From contig JAJDVM010000136.1 of assembly GCA_022826125.1 (NCBI GenBank), positions 1 to 39,240 on the forward strand: a DNA stretch of 39,240 nucleotides, read 5' to 3'. The notes under the pieces were generated by a model. That model saw nothing but the letters and a program-made list of their open reading frames with translations. It made no database searches and was not told the DNA's origin. This document shows, piece after piece, positions 7,684 to 15,194 of this stretch. This DNA is from Defluviicoccus sp. GTDB lineage: Bacteria; Pseudomonadota; Alphaproteobacteria; MPNO01. Positions within the stretch are counted from its first letter, which is position 1. The number at the start of each line of letters is the position of its first letter. The translations under genes and the position numbers were made by a program.

Positions 7684-8243
7684 GCACCGAAGGTGCGCCG
7701 GGTGGTGTATTTCTCCTGATCGCCGGACATCGCCTCGGGTGTCGTGGCGTTATGCTTCTCCGACCAGCTCTTCGACATCATGCCCCAACTGCCCCATTCG
7801 ACGTGCAGGATGGGGTTCGGCGCCTCGGTCACGAACTCGACCGTGTAGTCGTCGACCTTGACGATCTCCTTCACTCCGGCGAGCCGGGTGGTGAGGTCCG
7901 AGCCCTTCGCCCGGACCCGGTCGGCGGAGAACAGCACGTCGTCGGCGGTGAAATCCTCGCCCTCGTGGAACTTCACCCCGCGCCGCAGATGGAAGCGCCA
8001 GCGGTCGGGCGCCACGATCTCCCAGCGCACGGCGAGCGCGGGCTCGATCGTGAGGTCGGGGCCGCGCCGGATCAGCCCCTCGTAGATGTTGCTCAGGAAG
8101 CCCAGCGTGAACGTCTCGTTCAGCGTATACGGGTCCATCGAATCCGCATCGCCCTGGAAGGCGAAGCGGAGCTCCTTGGCGCCGGCGGGGGCAGTTGCGG
8201 CAAGCGTCAGCGCGAGGACGGCGAGGGTCAATCCGGTTCGCAT
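7668..8243 (-). pseudogene. Peptide-type substrate-binding protein gene truncated by the left element
   Basis: The N-terminal 180 or so residues of an SBP_bac_5 periplasmic receptor. A clear signal peptide (LTLAVLALTLAATAPAGAKE) is followed by FAFQGDADSMDPYTLNET, LRRGVKFHEGEDFTADDVLFS and WGMMSKSWSEKHNAT, all in family order. Family members then continue to an NGTGPF motif and several hundred more residues. Here the sequence departs at TTR after about residue 183 and ends in a short tail GANPLI and a TAG that lie within the mobile element. The missing C-terminal part is not found between 4988 and 5307. It could still give a secreted fragment but not a binding protein. It is divergent from the 5'-nucleotidase gene across 188 bp. 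Confidence 0.85.
7684..7696. repeat. Palindromic element edge GCACC-N3-GGTGC (left copy)
   Basis: A perfect 5-3-5 inverted repeat. On the minus strand it reads GCACC TTC GGTGC followed by TAA. The equivalent place in the right copy (35000-35013) has GCACC GGTG GGTGC followed by TAA. Similarity of the interrupted gene to its family ends just outside, so this is the likely core recombination site or element terminus. The strand-exchange position cannot be fixed from one integrated end. Confidence 0.6.
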
Positions 8244-8431
8244 GGCTCTGTCTTTCGGTCGAATTGCCGGAGTGTCGTAACGGTCTTTGGCGAAGTCAAC
8301 GCGCGCTCCGGTTGAGGGGGCGTGCAGGGTTGGAAGGAGGGGGATTTCCGTTCGAATCGGATAGGCTTTAGGCTCACGGCCGTTTGCGGCAAGGGTGCCG
8401 ACTGCATTTCCCGAGGGATCCGGATCGAAAC

Positions 8432-9958
8432 ATGCGAAAACTCCATTGGCCGAAGAAATTTACCGGTGTCGCGGCGACGGCCCTGGCCTTGAGCGCCGTC
8501 GCGCTTCCCCTCTCCGCCGAACCCCTCTCCCTCACCCTGATACACGTCAACGACTGGGACCGGATGGAGGGGAGGAAGGGCGCGGGCGGGTCGGCTCGGA
8601 TCGCGAAGGTCGTCGCGGCGGAACGCGCGCGGGCCGAGGGGGCCGGCGGCCATGTTGTCGTCACCTTCGGCGGCGACATGATTTCGCCGTCGTTGATGTC
8701 GGGGATCGACAAGGGGGCGCACATGATCGCGCTGGCCGACGCGATCGGGTTCGACATCGGGACGGTGGGAAACCACGAGTTCGACTTCGGCGCCGAAATC
8801 CTGCGGATGAGGCTGTCGGAGTCCCGGATGACATGGCTCGCGGGCAATGTCCGCTACAAGGGGCAGGCCGGGTTCCCCGGGGCATCCGCCACGACCGTCC
8901 TGGAGATCGGCGGCTACCGGATCGGGTTTCTCGGACTGGTCACAACCGATACGCCCGAGCTCTCCAAGCCGGGCCCGGACGTGTCGTTCGCCCCGTTCGT
9001 CGAGACGGGCGCCGCGCTGGCGCGGGAGCTCAGGAAGGCGGGCGCGGACCTCGTGATCGCGCTCACCCATGACGAGCTTTTCCGCGACCTGGAGCTGCTG
9101 GCGGAGGCGAAAGAGATCGACATCCTGCTCGGCGGTCACGACCATTTGGTCCTCGGCCGCTACGACGGACGGCAGGCGGTCATGAAGGCGGGCTCGCAGG
9201 GGAACCATGTCGGCGTTCTCGACCTCGGGATCGACCGGCGCGGGAACCGCGCGGTCTGGACCCCGGGTTACCGCCTTCGCTCGACCGCCGGGCTCGCCGG
9301 CGACAAGGCGGTCGCCGCCAGGGTCGCGGGCTACGCGGAACGCCTCGACCGTGATCTCGGCGCCGTCATCGGCGAAAGCGCGACGGCGCTGGTCACGACG
9401 CGCGTCACGGTGCGCTCGGGAGAGACCGCGTTTGGCAATCTGCTGGCCGACGCGATGCGCGCGGCGACGGGGAGTGACATCGCGCTGGCCAACGGCGGCG
9501 GCATAAGGGGCGACACGATCTATCCCGCCGGCACGAAGCTCACCCGCAAGCTGGTGCTGACCGAGCTTCCCTTCGGCAACCGGACGGTGAAGCTCCGCGT
9601 GACCGGCGCGCAGGTCAGGGAGGCGCTGGAAAACGGTGTGAGCCAGGTCGAGCGGGCGTCCGGCCGGTTTCCGCAGGTCTCCGGGCTTGCCTTCGCGTTC
9701 GACCCCCGGAAGCCCGCCGGATCCCGCGTGCTCCGGGTCACGGTGGGGAGCAAGGCGCTGGATCCCGGCAAGACCTACACGCTCGCCACTGTCGACTTCC
9801 TGGCGCAGGGCGGGGACGGATACGCAATGCTCGGCTCGGGCGAAATGCTGATCGATTCCCGGTCCGGCGGGCTGATGGCGGGCCAGTTGATCGACCGCAT
9901 CGCCGCCGTCGGCACGGTCTCGCCCGAAATCGAGGGGCGAATCGTCCGGAAGGAGTAG
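8432..9958 (+). CDS. Secreted 5'-nucleotidase/metallophosphatase
   Basis: A 508-residue periplasmic hydrolase of the 5'-nucleotidase (UshA-like) family, expected to release phosphate from nucleotides. The start at 8432 is preferred over an upstream in-frame ATG at 8384 because it gives a clean signal peptide (RKLHWPKKFTGVAATALAL... to SAEPL). The metallophosphatase domain shows GGDMISPS (Asp82), GNHEFDFG (Asn114, His115), LTHDE and LGGHDH; the C-terminal nucleotidase domain shows NGGGIRGD and a TLATVDFLAQGGDGY substrate-stacking region. The first metal motif, usually D-x-H, reads NDWDRM here, so the metal-binding His is replaced by Asp43. The gene converges on the branched-chain transporter, and its neighbour upstream is the truncated binding protein. 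Confidence 0.9.
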   Translation: MRKLHWPKKFTGVAATALALSAVALPLSAEPLSLTLIHVNDWDRMEGRKGAGGSARIAKVVAAERARAEGAGGHVVVTFGGDMISPSLMSGIDKGAHMIALADAIGFDIGTVGNHEFDFGAEILRMRLSESRMTWLAGNVRYKGQAGFPGASATTVLEIGGYRIGFLGLVTTDTPELSKPGPDVSFAPFVETGAALARELRKAGADLVIALTHDELFRDLELLAEAKEIDILLGGHDHLVLGRYDGRQAVMKAGSQGNHVGVLDLGIDRRGNRAVWTPGYRLRSTAGLAGDKAVAARVAGYAERLDRDLGAVIGESATALVTTRVTVRSGETAFGNLLADAMRAATGSDIALANGGGIRGDTIYPAGTKLTRKLVLTELPFGNRTVKLRVTGAQVREALENGVSQVERASGRFPQVSGLAFAFDPRKPAGSRVLRVTVGSKALDPGKTYTLATVDFLAQGGDGYAMLGSGEMLIDSRSGGLMAGQLIDRIAAVGTVSPEIEGRIVRKE

Positions 9959-9985
9959 GGAGGTGGGGAGTCCCTCCTTCCCTAC
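9948..9985. terminator. Possible bidirectional terminator between convergent genes
   Basis: GGAAGGAG at 9948-9955 pairs with CTCCTTCC at 9974-9981, and the overlapping GTAGGGA at 9955-9961 pairs with TCCCTAC at 9979-9985, so two alternative hairpins are possible. They overlap the stop codons of the nucleotidase and livM-like genes. No T-run follows on either strand, so intrinsic termination is uncertain. Confidence 0.35.
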
Positions 9986-11346
9986 CGCCCGACGGTCTCC
10001 GGAATCACGCCGCGCGGGCTGAAGCGCATCACGAGCAGCAGGATCGTCCCCATCAGGATGGGCCTGACATGCGCCGCCGCCTCGACCAGGTGGACGCGGA
10101 GCGGATCGTTCGCGGCCATCGCGGCGGTCAGCGCCTCGACGGCCCAGAGCGCGAGCGGCTCGGCCTCGATCCAGCTCAGCCACACGATGAACCCGCCCAA
10201 AACCGCGCCGAGATTGTTGCCGGAGCCGCCGACGATCACCATCACCCAGATCAGGAAGGTGAACCGCAGCGGGTTGTAGCTGTTGGGCGTGAACTGCCCG
10301 TCGAGCGTGACCAGCATCGCGCCTGCCACGCCGACCACCGCCGAGCCCAGGACGAAGACCTGCATGTGGCGGCGGTAGACGTCCTTGCCGAGCGCCTCGG
10401 CGGCGGTCTCGTTGTCGCGGATCGCCCGCATCATCCGCCCCCAGGGCGAGCGCAGCGCGCGTTCGCTGAGGATCAGGAGGACGAGAAGGACGGCGAGGAA
10501 CAGACTCGCGTAGCAGAGCTTCACGAAGATGCCGGAGGCCTCGATCGTCAGATCGCGAAGCATCCCGGCATGTTCCGCTTCGGTCAGGCCGGCGAGAGTC
10601 TTTCCGTTCAGCGAGCGCACGAGGTCCAGGAACCAGCCCGCCTGCTGCAGGTCGACCTCGTAGGGCACCGGCCGGTCGAGCCCGGTGACGTTCTTCACCC
10701 CGCGCGCGAGCCAGTCCTCGTTCTTCAGCACGGCGATAACGATCTCGGAGATGCCGAGCGTGGCGATGGCGAAATAGTCCGCGCGCAGGCCGAGCGCCAC
10801 GCGGCCGATCGCCCAGGCGGCGCCCGCGGCGAACAGGCCGCCCACCGCCCAGGACAGGACGATGGGAAGGCCGAGCCCCCCGAGATAGCCGCTGGTCGAG
10901 GGATCGACCGCTTCGATGGCCTCCACCGCCGGATCGAAGAAGGCGGCGATCGTGAAGAAGCCCACCGCCGCCGCCAGCGCCACGACCAGCGTTCGCGCCG
11001 TTCCGCGCGGCAAGCGTCGATAGAGGTACCAGACGACTCCCGCCGCAACGACCGCCGCGGCGGCCGCGGCCAGCAGCTTCGCGCCGCCCGCCGCGACGGC
11101 CGCATGAACCGGCGGCTGCGAGACCAGGACCGCCGCCAGGCCTCCCAGCGCGGCGAACGCCATGGTTCCCACGTTGAACAGCCCTGCGTAGCCCCACTGG
11201 ATATTGACGCCGAGCGCCATCACCGCCGAGATCAGGCAGAGGTTGAGCACCGCCAGGCTGACCGACCAGGACTGGCCCAGCCCCACCGCCAGCAGCGCCG
11301 CCGCGACGACGGCGAATCCGATTACGGCGCGCCCGTTCACGCTCAC
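9982..11346 (-). CDS. Branched-chain amino-acid-type ABC permease (LivM family)
   Basis: Inner-membrane permease, 454 residues, last gene of the five-gene importer operon. I place the start at the GTG at 11346, which overlaps the livH stop as GTGA; a longer open frame upstream is only the shadow of livH. It shows the LivM hallmarks NIQWGYAGLFNVGTMAFAALGG near the N-terminus, LGLRADYFAIATLGISEI in the middle, GRMMRAIRDNETAAEALGKD (coupling loop) and the C-terminal end with VRPILMGTILLLVMRFSPRG. It is longer than E. coli LivM of its core region because of an extra loop and membrane hairpin around residues 95-160 (YRRLPRGTARTL), common in alphaproteobacterial homologues. Substrate may be branched-chain amino acids, amides or other small acids. 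Confidence 0.9.
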   Translation of the reverse strand: MSVNGRAVIGFAVVAAALLAVGLGQSWSVSLAVLNLCLISAVMALGVNIQWGYAGLFNVGTMAFAALGGLAAVLVSQPPVHAAVAAGGAKLLAAAAAAVVAAGVVWYLYRRLPRGTARTLVVALAAAVGFFTIAAFFDPAVEAIEAVDPSTSGYLGGLGLPIVLSWAVGGLFAAGAAWAIGRVALGLRADYFAIATLGISEIVIAVLKNEDWLARGVKNVTGLDRPVPYEVDLQQAGWFLDLVRSLNGKTLAGLTEAEHAGMLRDLTIEASGIFVKLCYASLFLAVLLVLLILSERALRSPWGRMMRAIRDNETAAEALGKDVYRRHMQVFVLGSAVVGVAGAMLVTLDGQFTPNSYNPLRFTFLIWVMVIVGGSGNNLGAVLGGFIVWLSWIEAEPLALWAVEALTAAMAANDPLRVHLVEAAAHVRPILMGTILLLVMRFSPRGVIPETVGR

Positions 11347-12359
11347 AGGACGCGTCCCCGGAACAGCCCGGTCGGCCGCCAGAGAAGGACCACGACCAGG
11401 ATCGCGAACGAGACGGAGAGCTTGTAGTCGGTCGACAGAAGCTGCACGAGGCCGTCCGGCTGCATGTCCTCGGGCAGCAGGTAGCGCAGGAATTTCTTGT
11501 AGGGGTAGGTGAGCGCGATCTCGGAGAACGCGACCAGGAAGCCTCCCGCGATCGCGCCCAACGGTTGGCCGATGCCGCCCACGATCGCGGCGGCGAACAT
11601 GGGAAGCAGGAGCTGAAGGTAGGTGAAGGGCTGGAAGCTCTTGTCGAGCCCGTAGAGCGTGCCGGCGATCGCGGCGAGCGAGGCGGCGATTACCCAGGTC
11701 AGCAGCACCACCCGGCTCGGCTCGACCCCCGAGAGCAGCGCCAGATCCTCGTTGTCGGAGTAGGCGCGCATCGCCTTGCCGGCGCGCGTGTAGCGCAGGA
11801 ACCAGAACAGCGCCGCGACCGCGAGGACCGCGAGCGCCAGGGTCAGGACCTGGGAGGTGCGGATCGACAACCCCTCGGAAAGCCCGGTCAGGGTCTTGAA
11901 TTCCCGCGCGTTTATCAGGTAGCGCGCGCCGTCCGAGAAGGACCGGTCGTCCGGGCCTATGATCACCCGGACGACGCCGTTCAGCACGAACATCACGCCG
12001 ACCGAGGCGATCGAAAGGATCATCGGCGCGCTGCGCCTGAGCCGGTAAAACCGGAAAACCGTCCGGTCCGCGGCCAGGGCGGCGATGACGGCCGCCGCGA
12101 CGCCGAGGGGAATGGCGAGCAGTGCCGTCGGCAGGAAGCCCAGCCCGATGCCCCATGCCTGCAACTGCCATGTCCCGAGGATCGCGACCATCGTGCCGAA
12201 CGCCATCAGGTCGCCGTGGGAGAAGTTGGCGAAGCGCAGGATGCCGTAGACCAGCGTAATGCCGAGCGCGCCGAGGGCGAGCTGCGATCCGTAGGCGATC
12301 GCCGGGACGACGACGAAGTTCGCGAGCAGGACCGCCGCGTTGACGATGTCGATGTCCAT
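11343..12359 (-). CDS. Branched-chain amino-acid-type ABC permease (LivH family)
   Basis: Permease of 338 residues that pairs with the LivM-like protein. GSQLALGALGITLVYGILRFANFSHGDLMAFG is the standard LivH opening. The conserved coupling region is TRAGKAMRAYSDNEDLALLSGV (residues about 190-211), and the C-terminal part has AAAIVGGIGQPLGAIAGGFLV, the GGxG motif of the family, before WRPTGLFRGRVL. About eight hydrophobic segments are visible. The gene begins 6 bp after the livF-like stop and overlaps livM-like by 4 bp, with no strong ribosome site of its own, fitting translational coupling. Confidence 0.93.
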   Translation of the reverse strand: MDIDIVNAAVLLANFVVVPAIAYGSQLALGALGITLVYGILRFANFSHGDLMAFGTMVAILGTWQLQAWGIGLGFLPTALLAIPLGVAAAVIAALAADRTVFRFYRLRRSAPMILSIASVGVMFVLNGVVRVIIGPDDRSFSDGARYLINAREFKTLTGLSEGLSIRTSQVLTLALAVLAVAALFWFLRYTRAGKAMRAYSDNEDLALLSGVEPSRVVLLTWVIAASLAAIAGTLYGLDKSFQPFTYLQLLLPMFAAAIVGGIGQPLGAIAGGFLVAFSEIALTYPYKKFLRYLLPEDMQPDGLVQLLSTDYKLSVSFAILVVVLLWRPTGLFRGRVL

Positions 12360-12365
12360 CGCCCG

Positions 12366-13070
12366 TCAGCCGCCCAGAAAGGACCGCCGTACTTCGGGGT
12401 TGGCAAGCAGGGCCTGTCCGCTGCCGGTGTGGCGGTTCTCCCCGGTCACCAGCACGAACCCGCGATCCGCGATGGCGAGCGCCTGGCGGGCGTTCTGCTC
12501 CACCATCAGGACCGCGATCCCCGCCTGCCGGATTTCCAATATCCGGTCGAACAGCTCGTCCATCACGATCGGCGACACGCCGGCCGTCGGCTCGTCGAGC
12601 ATCAGCACCTCCGGCCGGGTCATCAGCGCGCGGCCGATCGCCACCTGCTGGCGCTGGCCACCGGATAATTCACCGGCGGTCTGGCGGCGCTTTTCCTCCA
12701 GCACGGGAAACAGGTCGAACACGCGCCCCATGCTGCCCGAGATGTCGTCGCGCCGAAGGAAGGCGCCCATCTCGAGGTTTTCCTGGACCGTCATGGTGGT
12801 GAAGACATTGCCGGATTGCGGGACGAAGGCCATTCCCAGCTTCACGCGGTCCTGCGGCGTCAGGCGGGCGATGGATTCGCCCCCGAGCCGCACGTCTCCC
12901 TCGCGCAGCCGCACCATGCCGAACAGGGCCTTCATGGCGGTCGACTTGCCGGCGCCGTTCGGACCCACGATCACCACGATCTCGCCCTTGTCGACCGATA
13001 CGGTGCAGCCACGCAGGATGTCGGCCCCGCCATACCCGCCATGCATGCCGTCGCCGGCGAGATAGCTCAT
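12366..13070 (-). CDS. Branched-chain amino-acid-type ABC ATPase (LivF family)
   Basis: Cytoplasmic ATPase, 234 residues, normal length for LivF. Walker A is VGPNGAGKST (about residues 36-45), the Q-loop lies in FVPQSGNVF, the signature is LSGGQRQQ, Walker B is VLMLDEPTAG, and the switch region ends in LMVEQN, typical of LivF. It overlaps the LivG gene by 4 bp (ATGA). The start at 13070 gives MSYLAGDGMHGGYGGADIL, a slightly extended lead-in before the nucleotide-binding fold. Confidence 0.94.
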   Translation of the reverse strand: MSYLAGDGMHGGYGGADILRGCTVSVDKGEIVVIVGPNGAGKSTAMKALFGMVRLREGDVRLGGESIARLTPQDRVKLGMAFVPQSGNVFTTMTVQENLEMGAFLRRDDISGSMGRVFDLFPVLEEKRRQTAGELSGGQRQQVAIGRALMTRPEVLMLDEPTAGVSPIVMDELFDRILEIRQAGIAVLMVEQNARQALAIADRGFVLVTGENRHTGSGQALLANPEVRRSFLGG

Positions 13071-13840
13071 GCGGAACCGGCCGTCCCGCGACGGCCGAGA
13101 TAGGCCTCGATGACCCGCTCGTCCGCCTGCACGTCGGGGGCGGGGCCCTCAGCCAGCACCTTACCCTCCGCCATCACGATCACCGGGTCGCAGAGCAGAG
13201 AGACCAGATCCATGTCGTGCTCGATCAGGCAGAACGTGTACCCGTGCTCGATGTTGAGGCGGAGAATGGCCCCTGAAATGGAGCGCAGAAGCGTGCGATT
13301 GACGCCAGCGCCGATCTCGTCCAGCAGGACCACCTTCGCGCCGGTCATCATCACGCGGGCGAGCTCGACCAGCTTCTTCTGGCCGCCCGAGAGGTCGCCG
13401 GCCGGCTCGTTCGCGACCTCGCCGAGATTGAGGAACTCGATCACCTCTTCCGCCCGGTCGCGAAGCTCGACTTCCTCGATGCTTACCCGGTCCCGATGCA
13501 GCCAGGCGCCGATCAGGCTTTCGCCGGTCTGGTTGCCGACCGACGCCATCAGGTTCTCGGTGACGGTCAGCGTGGAGAATTCGTGGGCGATCTGGAACGT
13601 CCGCACCAGACCCCTGCGATAAAGCTGGTGCGGCCTGAGCCCGGTGATGTCCTCGTCGGCCAGAAAGACACGGCCGAAGGTGGGCGGGTAGACGCCCGCG
13701 ATGACGTTGAACAGGGTGGTCTTGCCCGCCCCGTTCGGACCGATCAGGCCGGTGATCGCGCCTTCCCCGATTTCGAGGGTGGCGCCGTCGACGGCCCGCA
13801 CCCCGCCGAAATGCTTGTGCAGGTCGACCACGCGGATCAT
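13067..13840 (-). CDS. Branched-chain amino-acid-type ABC ATPase (LivG family)
   Basis: Second ATPase, 257 residues. It shows LHKHFGGVRAVDGATL at the start, Walker A LIGPNGAGKTTLFNVI, the LivG-specific LVRTFQIAHEFSTLTV region, signature LSGGQKKLVELAR, Walker B VVLLDEIGAGVN (Glu after Asp kept, though the common Pro is replaced by Ile) and the H-loop LIEHDMDLV. The C-terminal VIEAYLGRRG is the typical LivG ending. It follows the binding-protein gene after 81 bp containing a strong hairpin. Confidence 0.94.
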   Translation of the reverse strand: MIRVVDLHKHFGGVRAVDGATLEIGEGAITGLIGPNGAGKTTLFNVIAGVYPPTFGRVFLADEDITGLRPHQLYRRGLVRTFQIAHEFSTLTVTENLMASVGNQTGESLIGAWLHRDRVSIEEVELRDRAEEVIEFLNLGEVANEPAGDLSGGQKKLVELARVMMTGAKVVLLDEIGAGVNRTLLRSISGAILRLNIEHGYTFCLIEHDMDLVSLLCDPVIVMAEGKVLAEGPAPDVQADERVIEAYLGRRGTAGSA

Positions 13841-13877
13841 GCGGGTCCCTTTACCGCGCCGCGCCTGGGTCGTGAAG

Positions 13878-13902
13878 CGGCCCGGCGGATCGCGCCGGGC
13901 CG
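13878..13902 (-). other. Strong RNA hairpin between the livJ-like and livG-like genes
   Basis: CGGCCCGGCG (13878-13887) and CGCCGGGCCG (13893-13902) form a perfect 10-bp GC-only stem with a 5-base loop, and no T-run follows in the direction of transcription. Such hairpins between a binding-protein gene and its membrane components often protect the upstream message or dampen read-through, giving more receptor than permease. That role is inferred from position. Confidence 0.6.
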
Positions 13903-13921
13903 TCTCGCCCCGGTTACGGGG

Positions 13922-15103
13922 TCAATGGATGCGGACCGTGGCGAACTTGCCGTCCTTGACCTCGTACTCCTTGTAACTGCCGGACGCGTCGCCGACGCTC
14001 GTCAACTCGACATCCGTCGCGCCCTGGTAATCGACCGCCTTGCCGTCGGCGAGAAGCTTCAGACCCTTGGCGAGGTCGCCCGGGCCGATCTTCTCGCCCG
14101 GCGCGTTGGCAACGTCCAGGATCTTCGACTGGATGGCCTTGCGATCCATGGAGCCTGCCGCCTGGGCGGCGAGGATGATGAGCGCTGCCGCGTCATAGCC
14201 CTCCGCGGCGAACGGGGACGCGCCCTTGACTCCGGCTTCGGTCGCGGCTGCCTGGAACTTCTTGGCGTTCGGGGAATCCGAACCCGGCGCGGTGGCGACG
14301 GAGCCGTTCAGCGCCTTGCCGATGGCCTTGATCAGGGATTCGCCCACCATGCCGTCGGCGAGAATGAACTTGTCGAACGCGCCCGCGTCGAGCGACGCCT
14401 GGATGATCCCCTTGCCGCCCTTGTCGACATAGCCGAACACCGCCAGATGCTCCGCCCCTGTCGCGGCGAGAGCGCCCACCTCGGCCGAATAGTCTGCCTT
14501 GCCGTCCTCGTGCGACGCCGCCAGAGCGACCTTGCCGCCCGCCGCCTTGAAAGCGTTGGAGAAGGAGTTCGACAGCCCCTTGCCGTAGTCGTTGTTGGTG
14601 TATGTCACTGCGATGGTCTTTATGCCGCGCGCCTTGGCGACCTGGGCCAGCACCTCCCCCTGCCGCGCATCCGAAGGCGCCGTGCGGAAGAGATACCCCT
14701 TGTCCTTGAGTGTGGTGATCGCCGGCGAAGTGGCCGAAGGCGAGACCATGACCACGCCGTTGGGCACGGCCACGTTGTTGGCGACGGCGATGGTCACGCC
14801 GGAGCAGTCCGCGCCCATGATCGCCGCCACCCCGTCCGCGGTGATGAGGCGCTCGGCCGCCGCCTGCGCCGCGCCGGCATCGACGCAGGTAGAGTCGCCG
14901 CGCACCGGAACGACCTTCTTACCGCCCAGGAACGCGCCCGAATCGGTCGCTTCCTTCATCGCGAGTTCGGCGGCGGCCGCGATGTTGGGGGTGAGCGACT
15001 CGATCGGTCCCGTGAAGCCCATCAGGACACCGACCTTCATGTCCGCCTGCGCCGCCGACGCCGCCATGGTCAACGCGGCGGCGGCCGCCAGAAACCGTTT
15101 CAT
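13922..15103 (-). CDS. Branched-chain amino-acid-type periplasmic binding protein (LivJ family)
   Basis: A 393-residue receptor with a signal peptide (MKRFLAAAAALTMAASAAQAD) and the type I periplasmic-binding fold: VGVLMGFTGPIESLTPNIAA at the start, GADCSGVTIAVANN, then VVMVSPSATSPAIT and FRTAPSDARQGEVLAQVA, which line the ligand pocket in this family. AVTYTNNDYGKGLSNSF marks the second lobe. A very good ribosome site (GAAGGAGA) precedes the ATG by 6 bp. It is the first gene of the transporter operon, separated from the ATPases by a hairpin. The pocket cannot be assigned to a particular ligand by eye. Confidence 0.92.
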   Translation of the reverse strand: MKRFLAAAAALTMAASAAQADMKVGVLMGFTGPIESLTPNIAAAAELAMKEATDSGAFLGGKKVVPVRGDSTCVDAGAAQAAAERLITADGVAAIMGADCSGVTIAVANNVAVPNGVVMVSPSATSPAITTLKDKGYLFRTAPSDARQGEVLAQVAKARGIKTIAVTYTNNDYGKGLSNSFSNAFKAAGGKVALAASHEDGKADYSAEVGALAATGAEHLAVFGYVDKGGKGIIQASLDAGAFDKFILADGMVGESLIKAIGKALNGSVATAPGSDSPNAKKFQAAATEAGVKGASPFAAEGYDAAALIILAAQAAGSMDRKAIQSKILDVANAPGEKIGPGDLAKGLKLLADGKAVDYQGATDVELTSVGDASGSYKEYEVKDGKFATVRIH

Positions 15104-15194
15104 TTGCCGTCTCCTTCAATCGATGCGTTCCCGATGTCGACGATTGTGCCACATCCGGGATTTATGAAGAAGGACGATCGCCCCGGGTCCCGCG

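Larger units (their letters stand above)
5308..7696 (-). mobile_element. Left paired-tyrosine-recombinase element (A-side end defined, B-side end unknown)
   Basis: The unit consists of a palindromic edge at 7684-7696, a leader with repeats, recombinase A and recombinase B. The A-side edge is supported by two facts: host homology of the cut binding-protein gene stops just outside it, and the same edge sequence recurs at 35000-35016 beside a different cut gene. The B-side boundary cannot be placed; it could be just below 5308, or the element could be an island reaching beyond the left window edge with the ABC importer as cargo. Tn554 and the recombinase-in-trio (RIT) elements are known multi-recombinase units, but this two-gene arrangement with arm-binding domains on both proteins does not match either as I know them. 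Confidence 0.7.

Noticed and set aside
3290..8243. The two binding-protein genes as a recent tandem duplication produced by the element
   Set aside because: They share only the family motifs; signal peptides, cysteines and most of the sequence differ, so they are old paralogues or unrelated members of the family.
8228..11197. Very long minus-strand frame across the nucleotidase and part of the livM-like gene
   Set aside because: It spans two genes with clear motifs in other frames and itself has no recognisable domain; a GC-bias artefact.
10069..11427. Long plus-strand open frame opposite the livM-like gene
   Set aside because: Composition is Arg/Gln/His/Asp-rich as expected for the antisense of a hydrophobic GC-rich gene; no domain is recognisable and the livM frame is convincing.
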